From contig NZ_QXTH01000001.1 in NCBI RefSeq assembly GCF_003946865.1, positions 682,001-746,000 of the forward strand: DNA of 64,000 nt, read 5' to 3'. Position 1 is the first letter of the stretch; the number at the start of each line of letters is the position of its first letter. This document shows positions 27,749 to 34,970 of the stretch, piece by piece. The notes beneath the pieces were generated by a model. The model searched no databases. It saw only the letters and a list, made by a program, of their open reading frames with translations, and was not told the DNA's origin. This DNA is from Antribacter gilvus. GTDB lineage: Bacteria > Actinomycetota > Actinomycetes > Actinomycetales > Cellulomonadaceae. A program made the translations under genes and the position numbers.

Positions 27749-27778
27749 CGAGCGTATCTCACGTATGAGATACGCTCG
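27749..27778. promoter_or_regulatory. palindromic operator before the XRE-MurA gene
   Basis: CGAGCGTATCTCA (27749-27761), CGTA, TGAGATACGCTCG (27766-27778): a perfect 13-bp inverted repeat. On the minus strand its outer part contains TACGCT, 7 nt before the ATG, matching the leaderless -10 pattern of this window, so a bound protein would cover the promoter. The XRE domain of the gene itself is the obvious candidate binder (inference). Confidence 0.75.
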
Positions 27779-27816
27779 CGTCAGGTTCGCGAAGATGGCC
27801 GTGACCTGCGATGCGC

Positions 27817-28539
27817 TTATGCGCTCCGTGCGTTCTGGACCGGCCAGAGTCCCGAGGCGCCGGGCCCGTCGAGGCCCTGCCGGGTCCGCCACTCGTTGAA
27901 GCCCTCGGCCCACTCGCGGTGTGCGCCCGCCTGCTCGTGATGAAGCTCGAGCAGCGACATCTCGGCGAGCTCGGGGAACCGGCGCACCAGCGCCTGCAGC
28001 ACGTCCAGCGTGGCGAGCACGTCCACGTCCGCGGAGTGCAGGTCGCCCTCGTTGGTCACGCCGTACCACTCGCTCAGGTCACCGAGGCGGCGCTTGCCCT
28101 GCCGGAAGCGGTCCTTCCACCGGTCGATGACGAGCGGGTCGACCACGGGCCCCACCGAGGTGCCGAGCCGTTCCGGCAGCGTCGGCAGGCCGTGCCGGGT
28201 CAGCTCGGCGTCGAGGAGGGACAGGTCGAACGCGGCGTTGTACGCGACGACGGGCACCCCCTGCCGGAGGTGGAGCGCCAGCTCGGCGGCGATCTCCTCG
28301 AGCGCCTTGCGCGGCTCCTCGCCGTGGGCGCGTGCGTGCTCGGTCGTGATCCCGTGGATCGCGGCCGCCTCCTCGGGGATCTCCACCCCCGGGTCGAGCA
28401 GCCAGGTGCGCACGTCCGTGCTCACCCCCGGCACGCGCAGCACGAGCGCGGCCGTGACGATGCGGTCGCCTGCGACGTCGACCCCCGTGGTCTCCGTGTC
28501 GAAGCCCAGCAGCGGCCCCCGTGTCCAGTCCTGGTCCAT
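27817..28539 (-). CDS. DnaQ-like 3'-5' exonuclease
   Basis: 240-residue DEDDh exonuclease: motif I FDTETTGVD (Asp14, Glu16), motif II VAYNAAFDLSLLD, motif III HSADVD. No polymerase or BRCT domain is attached, so it is a stand-alone epsilon-like nuclease, often annotated as exonuclease domain protein or dnaQ. Shine-Dalgarno GGGGAGG precedes the ATG at 28537-28539. It sits upstream of, and on the same strand as, the XRE-MurA gene, with 73 nt between them that hold the palindrome. Confidence 0.88.
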   Translation of the reverse strand: MDQDWTRGPLLGFDTETTGVDVAGDRIVTAALVLRVPGVSTDVRTWLLDPGVEIPEEAAAIHGITTEHARAHGEEPRKALEEIAAELALHLRQGVPVVAYNAAFDLSLLDAELTRHGLPTLPERLGTSVGPVVDPLVIDRWKDRFRQGKRRLGDLSEWYGVTNEGDLHSADVDVLATLDVLQALVRRFPELAEMSLLELHHEQAGAHREWAEGFNEWRTRQGLDGPGASGLWPVQNARSA

Positions 28540-28699
28540 CGGTGCGCTCCTCCCCGTTCGTGTGATCTACGCCGCGTCGGCGCCCGTCCGTGCAGGTGAC
28601 CGGCGGTCTTGGTGCCCCGTCCGGTCTCTGCACCCCGAACTGTGCCACCCGTCACCGACATCCACGGCCGCTGCCCTCCCGGGTCGGTACGCTGTCCCG

Positions 28700-29824
28700 G
28701 TGAGCAACGAGATCGAGATCGGACGTGGCAAGCGCGGGCGGCGCGCCTTCTCCTTCGACGACATCGCGGTGGTGCCGTCCCGCCGTACCCGCGACCCGAA
28801 GGACGTCACGGTCGGCTGGCAGATCGACGCGTACCACTTCGACCTGCCGATCGTCGCGGCACCCATGGACTCGGTGATGAGCCCGGCCACCGCCGTGGCG
28901 CTGGGCCGCGCGGGCGGCCTGGGGGTCCTGGACCTCGAGGGTCTCTGGACGCGGTACGAGGCGCCGGAGCGTCTGCTCGAGGAGATCGCGCAGCTGCCGG
29001 CCGGCGAGGCCACCCGGCGCATGCAGGAGATCTACGCCGAGCCGGTCAAGCCGGAGCTCATCACGGAGCGCCTGCGCGAGGTCCGCGCCTCCGGCGTCAC
29101 CGTCGCCGGCGCGCTGTCGCCGCAGCGCACGCAGGAGTTCTACAAGACCGTGGTGGACGCGGGCGTGGACCTGTTCGTCATCCGCGGCACCACCGTCTCG
29201 GCGGAGCACGTGAGCGGCAACGCCGAGCCGCTGAACCTCAAGCGCTTCATCTACGAGCTCGACGTCCCGGTCGTCGTGGGCGGCGCGTCCACGTACACGG
29301 CGGCGCTGCACCTCATGCGCACGGGAGCGGCCGGCGTGCTGGTCGGCTTCGGTGGTGGCGCAGCGCACACCACGCGCGTCAGCCTGGGCATCCACGCGCC
29401 GATGGCCACCGCGGTGGCCGACGTCGCCGCTGCCCGCCGCGACTACCTCGACGAGTCGGGCGGCCGCTACGTCCACGTGATCGCCGACGGCGGCGTGGGC
29501 CGCTCCGGCGACATCGTCAAGGCCGTGGCCTGCGGAGCGGACGCCGTCATGCTCGGTGCCGCGCTCGCCCGTGCCACCGAGGCGCCGGGCAAGGGCTGGC
29601 ACTGGGGCCCTGAGGCGCACCACGCCCAGCTCCCGCGGGGCGAGCGGGTCGAGGTCGGGACGGTGGGCTCGCTCGAGGAGATCCTCTTCGGGCCGGGTCA
29701 GCAGGCGGACGGCACGCTGAACCTCGTCGGCGCGCTCCGGCGCGCCATGGCCACCACGGGCTACTCCGACCTCAAGGAGTTCCAGCGGGTCGAGGTCGTG
29801 GTCTCGCCCTACCAGCCGCGATGA
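28700..29824 (+). CDS. guaB3: GuaB3-family IMP dehydrogenase-related protein
   Basis: 374 residues, IMPDH/GMPR barrel without CBS domains: AFSFDDIAVVPSRRTRDPKD, PIVAAPMDSVMSPATA, and IADGGVGRSGDIVKAVACGADAVM (seen in part). The catalytic loop reads GFGGGAAHTTR at about 217-227, with His223 where IMPDH has its Cys, so classical IMPDH chemistry is in doubt; other activities reported for GuaB-like proteins (for example GMP reductase) are possible. GTG start at 28700, 6 nt after TACGCT (28688-28693). Stop overlaps the following GNAT by ATGA. Confidence 0.9.
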   Translation: MSNEIEIGRGKRGRRAFSFDDIAVVPSRRTRDPKDVTVGWQIDAYHFDLPIVAAPMDSVMSPATAVALGRAGGLGVLDLEGLWTRYEAPERLLEEIAQLPAGEATRRMQEIYAEPVKPELITERLREVRASGVTVAGALSPQRTQEFYKTVVDAGVDLFVIRGTTVSAEHVSGNAEPLNLKRFIYELDVPVVVGGASTYTAALHLMRTGAAGVLVGFGGGAAHTTRVSLGIHAPMATAVADVAAARRDYLDESGGRYVHVIADGGVGRSGDIVKAVACGADAVMLGAALARATEAPGKGWHWGPEAHHAQLPRGERVEVGTVGSLEEILFGPGQQADGTLNLVGALRRAMATTGYSDLKEFQRVEVVVSPYQPR

Positions 29825-30276
29825 CGGTGGCGGCCGACGGCGGCCCGGTCGTCGCGGGCATCGCGTTCCGCGAGATCGCGGACGCGGACGTGGAGCCGGT
29901 GGTCGCGCTCTGGCGCGACTGCGGGCTCACGCGCCCCTGGAACGACCCGTACCGCGACGTGGCGGACGCCCGGACCGGCGAGACCTCGACGATCCTGGTG
30001 GCGCGTGACGGAGGCGCCGTCGTGGCGACGGTGATGGCGGGGCTCGACGGGCACCGCGGGTGGCTCTACTACGTCGCGGTCGCTCCCGGCCGCCAGGGCG
30101 CCGGTCTCGGCCGTGCCGCGGTCGTCGCGGGCGAGGCCTGGCTGGCGGCCCAGGGGGCGCGGAAGGTGCAGCTCATGGTCCGGACCTCGAACACAGAGGT
30201 GGTCGCGTTCTACGAACGTCTCGGCTACGCGGACCAGGAGACGACGGTCCTGGGGCGCTGGTTCGACCGTTCATGA
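29821..30276 (+). CDS. GNAT acetyltransferase, YpeA-like
   Basis: 151 residues in the GNAT fold: the acetyl-CoA loop is VAPGRQGAGLGRA, followed by KVQLMVRTSNTEVVAFYERLGY, as in YpeA/YjaB-type enzymes. Substrate unknown. Coupled to guaB3 by the ATGA overlap, so the two are made together; whether the acetylase acts on GuaB3 cannot be judged. The next gene starts 87 nt downstream with its own promoter. Confidence 0.88.
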   Translation: MTVAADGGPVVAGIAFREIADADVEPVVALWRDCGLTRPWNDPYRDVADARTGETSTILVARDGGAVVATVMAGLDGHRGWLYYVAVAPGRQGAGLGRAAVVAGEAWLAAQGARKVQLMVRTSNTEVVAFYERLGYADQETTVLGRWFDRS

Positions 30277-30363
30277 CGCCCCGGGGTGCCCGGAGCAACT
30301 GGTAAAAGTTTTTCATTCTGATGGGGCTACGGGGCCCAGGCTTTTGCGCGTAGGGTGGCGGCC

Positions 30364-31974
30364 ATGATCGACGACGCAGCAGTCGGAAGTGTGATCGACC
30401 CGGAGCAGCCGGAGGCCACCTACGTGCTCGAGCCGGACGTCGTCGCACCGCTCGTCGCTCGCGTCGTCACGTCACACGAGGCGGGGACCCACCGGTCCAT
30501 CTGCCCGTTCACGGGGGCGCCCCTGGCGACCTTCTCCCTCTCGTCGCCCGCTGACGTGGCCGGCGCGGTGGAGCGGGCCCGGGCCGCGCAGCGTTCCTGG
30601 GCGCACGTCCCGGTGCGGGAGCGGGCGGGCGTGCTGGGGAGGTTCGGGCGCATCGTCCTGGACCGCCAGTCGGAGGTGCTGGACCTCATCCAGATGGAGG
30701 TCGGCAAGTCCCGGCGGTCGGCGTTCGAGGAGGTCGCGGACGCGGCGCAGCTGGCGCGGCACTTCGCGGTACGCGGCCCGCGCTATCTCGCGCCCCGGCG
30801 GCTGGCGGGCATGCTCCCGCTGCTCACCGGCGTGCGCGTGCACCGCCGTCCGGTCGGGGTCGTGGGCGTCATCGCGCCCTGGAACTACCCGCTCACCCTG
30901 GCGCTCTCCGAGACGCTGCCCGCGCTGCTCGCGGGTGACGCGGTGGTGCTCAAGCCCGACCCGCAGACCACCCTCACCGCCCTCTGGGTCGCCGAGGTGC
31001 TCGAGGACGCAGGCCTCCCGGCCGGGCTGTTCCAGGTCGTCGCCGGGGGTGGGGACGTCGGGGCGGAGCTGATCGAGCACGTGGACCACGTCGCGTTCAC
31101 CGGCTCCACCGCCACCGGCCGCAAGGTCGCGGCCCGTGCGGGGGAGCGGCTGGTGGGCGCCACGCTGGAGCTCGGCGGCAAGAATCCGCTGTACGTCGCC
31201 GCGGACGCGGACGTCCGGACGGCGGTGCCGTCGGTGATCCGCGCGTGCTTCGCCAGCTCGGGCCAGATGTGCCTGTCGGCGGAGCGGCTCGTGCTCCACG
31301 AGGACGTCGCCGACGAGTTCCTGGCGCGGTTCGTCCCCGCGGTGCGCGCGCTGCGGCTCGGTGCGGGCCTGGACTACTCCGCCGACATGGGGTCGCTCGT
31401 CTCCGCCGATCAGCTCGCGAAGGTCGAGGCGCACGTGGACGACGCCCTCGCCCTCGGGGCCCGGGTGCTCGCGGGCGGCGTGCACCGCAGCGACATCGGG
31501 CCGTACTTCTACGCCCCCACGATCCTCGACGACGTTCCGAGCGCCGCGCTGTGCACGCGCGAGGAGACGTTCGGGCCCGTCGTGTCGGTCACCCGCGTGG
31601 CGTCGGACGACGAGGCCGTCCGCGTCATGAACCAGACCGAGTACGGGCTGCACGCCTCCGTGTACTCCACCGACGTCGCCCGGGCCCGCCGGATCGCGGC
31701 GCGCGTCGAGGCCGGCTCGGTCGCGATCAACGACGGCTACGCGCTCCTCTGGGGCTCGGTCTCGGCCCCCCTCGGCGGGTGGAAGTCCTCCGGACTGGGC
31801 CGGCGGCACGGCGCGGCGTCGATCGAGGCGCTGACGGAGGCCCAGACGATCGTCGTCGACCGGGGGGCCCGGATCGGCGTCACCCTCGACGCGCTCTACG
31901 GCCTCGACGAGGGTCGCCCGAGCGAGCTGCTCACCTCGGCCCTGCACCTGATGCGGCGGCTCCGCCTGCGCTGA
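30364..31974 (+). CDS. gabD2: succinate-semialdehyde dehydrogenase (GabD2-like)
   Basis: NAD(P)-dependent aldehyde dehydrogenase of 536 residues. It shows WNYPLTLALSETLPALLAG, the catalytic Glu269 in LELGGKNP, catalytic Cys303 in SSGQMCLSAE, and ETFGPVVSV. Closest in type to mycobacterial GabD2, which oxidises succinic semialdehyde to succinate. A TAGGGT box (30351-30356) lies 7 nt before the ATG at 30364, favouring this start over the GTG at 30355, which overlaps the box. An AT-rich patch sits at 30300-30320. Confidence 0.9.
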   Translation: MIDDAAVGSVIDPEQPEATYVLEPDVVAPLVARVVTSHEAGTHRSICPFTGAPLATFSLSSPADVAGAVERARAAQRSWAHVPVRERAGVLGRFGRIVLDRQSEVLDLIQMEVGKSRRSAFEEVADAAQLARHFAVRGPRYLAPRRLAGMLPLLTGVRVHRRPVGVVGVIAPWNYPLTLALSETLPALLAGDAVVLKPDPQTTLTALWVAEVLEDAGLPAGLFQVVAGGGDVGAELIEHVDHVAFTGSTATGRKVAARAGERLVGATLELGGKNPLYVAADADVRTAVPSVIRACFASSGQMCLSAERLVLHEDVADEFLARFVPAVRALRLGAGLDYSADMGSLVSADQLAKVEAHVDDALALGARVLAGGVHRSDIGPYFYAPTILDDVPSAALCTREETFGPVVSVTRVASDDEAVRVMNQTEYGLHASVYSTDVARARRIAARVEAGSVAINDGYALLWGSVSAPLGGWKSSGLGRRHGAASIEALTEAQTIVVDRGARIGVTLDALYGLDEGRPSELLTSALHLMRRLRLR

Positions 31975-32016
31975 CCGGCCTGCGCCGGGCCTGCGCCGGC
32001 CGGCCCGCGCCGAGAC

Positions 32017-32616
32017 CTACGCGCCGACCAGCGGTCGCACCGCTGCCTTCCAGCTCGCGGGCAGCTCGCGGACGTGCCACCACGCCGACTTCAGGGGCAG
32101 CACGCTTGTGGCGCTGACCCCCAGACCCACGGCGTCCAGACCGGCCTCGACGCACGAGTACAGGGTGCGCCGCAGGTGGTAGTCCTGCGTGACGACCACC
32201 GCGCTCCGCACCCCGAACACGTCGTGGGCGCGGCGGCACGTGGCGGTGGTGTTGAACCCCTCGCCGTCGAGGACCAGCACGTCCTCGGGAACGCCCTGGC
32301 TCACGGCGTAGTCGCGCATCGAGGCGGGCTCGTCGTACCGGGTGCCGTCGGCTCGGGTGTGCGCGTCGCCGCTGAGGATGACCGTCTGCGCGACCCCCGC
32401 CTCGTACAGGGCGACCGCCCCGTCCACCCGGCGGCGCAGGAAGGTGGACGGGGTGCCGTCCTCCCTCAGCCCGGCGCCGAGGACCACGATCGCGTCCACC
32501 TTCTCGACGCCCTGGACGCTCGCCCGGACGCGGGACTGCCCCACGCCCTGCACCCAGGCGACGGGCACGGCGAACGCGAGGGCGAGCACGGCAAGGACGA
32601 TCAGCGCGATCTTCAC
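32017..32616 (-). CDS. YdcF/SanA-like membrane-anchored protein (DUF218)
   Basis: DUF218 protein of 199 residues: one N-terminal TM segment (about 3-20), then AIVVLGAGLREDGTPS, VDGAVALYEAG, ILSGDAHTRADGTRYDEP and VTQDYHLRRTLYSC. SanA-type proteins affect envelope permeability; the biochemistry is not settled. I chose the GTG at 32614-32616 because a TAGCGT box (32624-32629, minus strand) is 7 nt upstream; a GTG 9 nt earlier overlaps that box. The 52-bp hairpin repeats lie just upstream of the promoter. Confidence 0.85.
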   Translation of the reverse strand: MKIALIVLAVLALAFAVPVAWVQGVGQSRVRASVQGVEKVDAIVVLGAGLREDGTPSTFLRRRVDGAVALYEAGVAQTVILSGDAHTRADGTRYDEPASMRDYAVSQGVPEDVLVLDGEGFNTTATCRRAHDVFGVRSAVVVTQDYHLRRTLYSCVEAGLDAVGLGVSATSVLPLKSAWWHVRELPASWKAAVRPLVGA

Positions 32617-32632
32617 GGTCGGCACGCTACCC

Positions 32633-32764
32633 GGTCGGACGAGGTCACTATCTCGGCGAGACTCTCCCGTCGAGGTAGTTCCGTGGTCGGACGAAGTCAC
32701 TATCTCGGCGAGACTCTCCCGCCGAGGTAGTGCCGTGCTCGGACGAGGTAACTATCTCGGCGGG
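32633..32764. repeat. 52-bp tandem repeat (about 2.5 copies), each with a hairpin
   Basis: Unit 1 is 32633-32684, unit 2 is 32685-32736, and a partial third runs from 32737 to about 32764. Each unit starts GGTCGGACGA (or GCTCGGACGA) and contains ACTATCTCGGCG ... GCCGAGGTAGT, which folds on itself with a few wobble pairs. The partial copy supplies the stop codon of the DUF4031/HD gene (32752-32754). Likely a terminator array between that operon and ydcF. Confidence 0.85.
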
Positions 32765-33774
32765 CGGGCCGTCAGGGAGCGGCGCTCGGCGCGGAGGTTC
32801 GCCGTCGCCCGCTCGTTCCACCGGGCGGCTCCCGGCACCGTCCGGAACAGACCACGGCCGGCGAGCAGCTGGGTGAGCACAGCGGCACGCCCCAGACGGA
32901 ACCTCAGCTCGGGCACGTCGGCATACTCCGCGCGCACCTGCTGCGCGTAGCGGGCGTAGGCGGGGGGCTCCGCGCCGAGGACCGCCAGGTCAGCGTCGCT
33001 GACCAGCGCGCCGGCGAGGTCGCCGGGAGCGGGGTCGTGCGCGGTGGTCACCAGCACGAGCCGCGCCACCTCCTCCACCAGGCTGCCGGACGCCGGCGCG
33101 TCGCCCGGGTGCACCGGGTCGCCCGGGTCGATGGCGGAGAGGGCAGTGCGGGCCAGCTCCGCGGAGCGCTCCTCGTCGCGGACCGCCTCGCCGTCGTGGA
33201 CCGCGTCGTGGAACCAGAGCGCCACCCGGGCGGTCCAGGCGGTCGCCGGTTCCACCGGCGTGCCCGCCGCGGCGAGGTCGTCGAGCAGGAGGTCCAGCGC
33301 GTCGAGGGACTGCGCCAGGTGGAGCCGCGTGTGATAGGTGCGGTGCGGCTCGCTCCACCGGTCGAGGAGGCTCTCGCCCACGGCGGCCCACGCCTCGGGC
33401 GAGACGGCGCTCCCGGACGACCCGTCCGGCGTCGGCCCCACGTCAGGGCAGCCGGGCTCGCCCGGACGCAGGGCGGACCAGCGGGCACCGAGGGAGTCAC
33501 GTGCGGCGTGACCGCGCTCCGCGCCCGAGACGCGCACCACCGAGCCGCCCAGGCGGCGGGCGAGCTCCCGGCCGTCCACCGGCACGGCGCCCGCGGCGAC
33601 GAGCGCGTCGTAGCGGCGGGCCGGGACGTCGTAGTGGTCGAGGTCGAGCGCGCGGTCGGGCACGCCGGCCGCGCGCGCGAAGAGCCGGAGCTCGTACAGC
33701 GACTCGTCCGAGACCAGGTGCGAGAACAGCGTGCCGTGCGCGGGCCAGGCGGGCGGGTCGATCAGGACGGTCAC
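32752..33774 (-). CDS. DUF4031 domain fused to an HD-type phosphohydrolase-like domain
   Basis: 340 residues. The N-terminal ~90 (TVLIDPPAWPAHGTLFSHLVSD ... HYDVPARRYD, in part) are DUF4031, a small actinobacterial/proteobacterial family of unknown role. The C-terminal ~200 resemble predicted HD-superfamily metal phosphohydrolases: YHTRLHLAQSLDALD, ALWFHDAVHD and SDADLAVLG. The GTG start overlaps the ackA stop (GTGA), so it is co-translated with the phosphoketolase operon. What it does there is unknown; nucleotide or sugar-phosphate hydrolysis is a guess from the HD fold. Confidence 0.8.
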   Translation of the reverse strand: MTVLIDPPAWPAHGTLFSHLVSDESLYELRLFARAAGVPDRALDLDHYDVPARRYDALVAAGAVPVDGRELARRLGGSVVRVSGAERGHAARDSLGARWSALRPGEPGCPDVGPTPDGSSGSAVSPEAWAAVGESLLDRWSEPHRTYHTRLHLAQSLDALDLLLDDLAAAGTPVEPATAWTARVALWFHDAVHDGEAVRDEERSAELARTALSAIDPGDPVHPGDAPASGSLVEEVARLVLVTTAHDPAPGDLAGALVSDADLAVLGAEPPAYARYAQQVRAEYADVPELRFRLGRAAVLTQLLAGRGLFRTVPGAARWNERATANLRAERRSLTARPPR

Positions 33775-34970
33775 CTGCTCACGAGCTCCATCGCCTGGCG
33801 GGCGATCGCCAGCTCCTCGTCCGTGGGGACCACCATCACCAGCGCCCCGGTGCCCGTCGGGGAGATCACGCGCGCCTCGCGCGACGGCGCCTCGTTGCGC
33901 GCCGGGTCCACCTCGAGCCCGAGGAAGCCCAGGCCCTGGACGACGCCCGCCCGCACGCGGGCGTCGTTCTCGCCCACCCCCGCGGTGAACGTCAGGACGT
34001 CGATCCCGCCGAGCGCCGCCGCGTAGGCGCCCACGTACTTGCGCAGCCGGTGCAGGTAGACGTCCATCGCCAGCCGCGCGGCCTCGTCGCCCGACGCCAC
34101 CAGGCGCTGCAGCTCCCGCATGTCGTTCACGCCTGCCAGGCCCTTGAGCCCGGAGGACTTGTTGAGCAGCGTGTCCACGTCGTCCACCGACATGCCGGCG
34201 TTGCGGACCAGGTGGAAGACGATCGCCGGGTCGAGGTCGCCCGACCGCGTGCCCATGACGAGTCCCTCCAGCGGGGTGAGGCCCATGGAGGTCTCCACGG
34301 CCACGCCGTCGAGCACCGCCGACGCCGACGCCCCGTTGCCGAGGTGGAGCACCACCTGGCGGAGCGGGGAGCGGCCCAGCGCCTGGACGTCCGGGTGTGC
34401 CGCCACCGCCGCCGAGACGAACTGGTGCGACGTCCCGTGGAAGCCGTAGCGGCGCACCCCGTGCTCCTCGGCCACCTTGCGGTCCACGGCGTAGGTGGCG
34501 GCCGCGGGCGGGAGCGTGGCGAAGAAGGCGGTGTCGAACACCGCGACGTGGGGCACGTCCAGCAGCTCCCGCGCCACCTCGATGCCCGTCACGTTGGCCG
34601 GGTTGTGCAGCGGCGCCAGCGGGATCAGGGAACGGATCCCCGCCACGGCGTCGTCGTCCAGGAGGACCGGCGCCGAGAACAGTGCGCCCCCGTGCACCAC
34701 CCGGTGCCCGACGGCGGCCACGCCCGCCCCCGCCAGGGACGGCCCCGCCTCGTCGAACAGGCCGAGCGCGACCTTCAGCGCGTCCGCGTGCGACGGCACC
34801 GGCTGCTCGCGCTCCACCGTGCTGCCGCCGGACTGGTGCTTGACCCGCCCCGACTCCTCGCCGATGCGCTCGATCAGGCCCGAGGCCAGCGCCTCCCCCG
34901 ACGAGGGGTCCACGAGCTGGTACTTCAGCGACGAGGAGCCCGAGTTGAGCACCAGCACTGTCGAGGTCAT
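33771..34970 (-). CDS. ackA: acetate kinase
   Basis: Converts acetyl phosphate and ADP to acetate and ATP. 399 residues, family length: VLVLNSGSSSLKYQ at the N-terminus, GHRVVHGG, YGFHGTSHQFV, LHLGNGAS, TFTAGVGENDARVR. Its ATG overlaps the pta stop (ATGA). With xfp upstream it completes a route from xylulose/fructose phosphates to acetate plus ATP that skips pyruvate. Confidence 0.97.
   Translation of the reverse strand: MTSTVLVLNSGSSSLKYQLVDPSSGEALASGLIERIGEESGRVKHQSGGSTVEREQPVPSHADALKVALGLFDEAGPSLAGAGVAAVGHRVVHGGALFSAPVLLDDDAVAGIRSLIPLAPLHNPANVTGIEVARELLDVPHVAVFDTAFFATLPPAAATYAVDRKVAEEHGVRRYGFHGTSHQFVSAAVAAHPDVQALGRSPLRQVVLHLGNGASASAVLDGVAVETSMGLTPLEGLVMGTRSGDLDPAIVFHLVRNAGMSVDDVDTLLNKSSGLKGLAGVNDMRELQRLVASGDEAARLAMDVYLHRLRKYVGAYAAALGGIDVLTFTAGVGENDARVRAGVVQGLGFLGLEVDPARNEAPSREARVISPTGTGALVMVVPTDEELAIARQAMELVSR

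Noticed and set aside
30300-30320. AT-rich AAAAGTTTTT stretch as a Rho-independent terminator of the GNAT gene
   Set aside because: There is no stable GC stem before it; it may be an upstream promoter element of gabD2, but nothing supports that either.
31975-32016. Short C/G-rich direct repeats between gabD2 and ydcF as a terminator
   Set aside because: Only about 5 bp can pair; the repeat CCTGCGCCGG is direct, not inverted.
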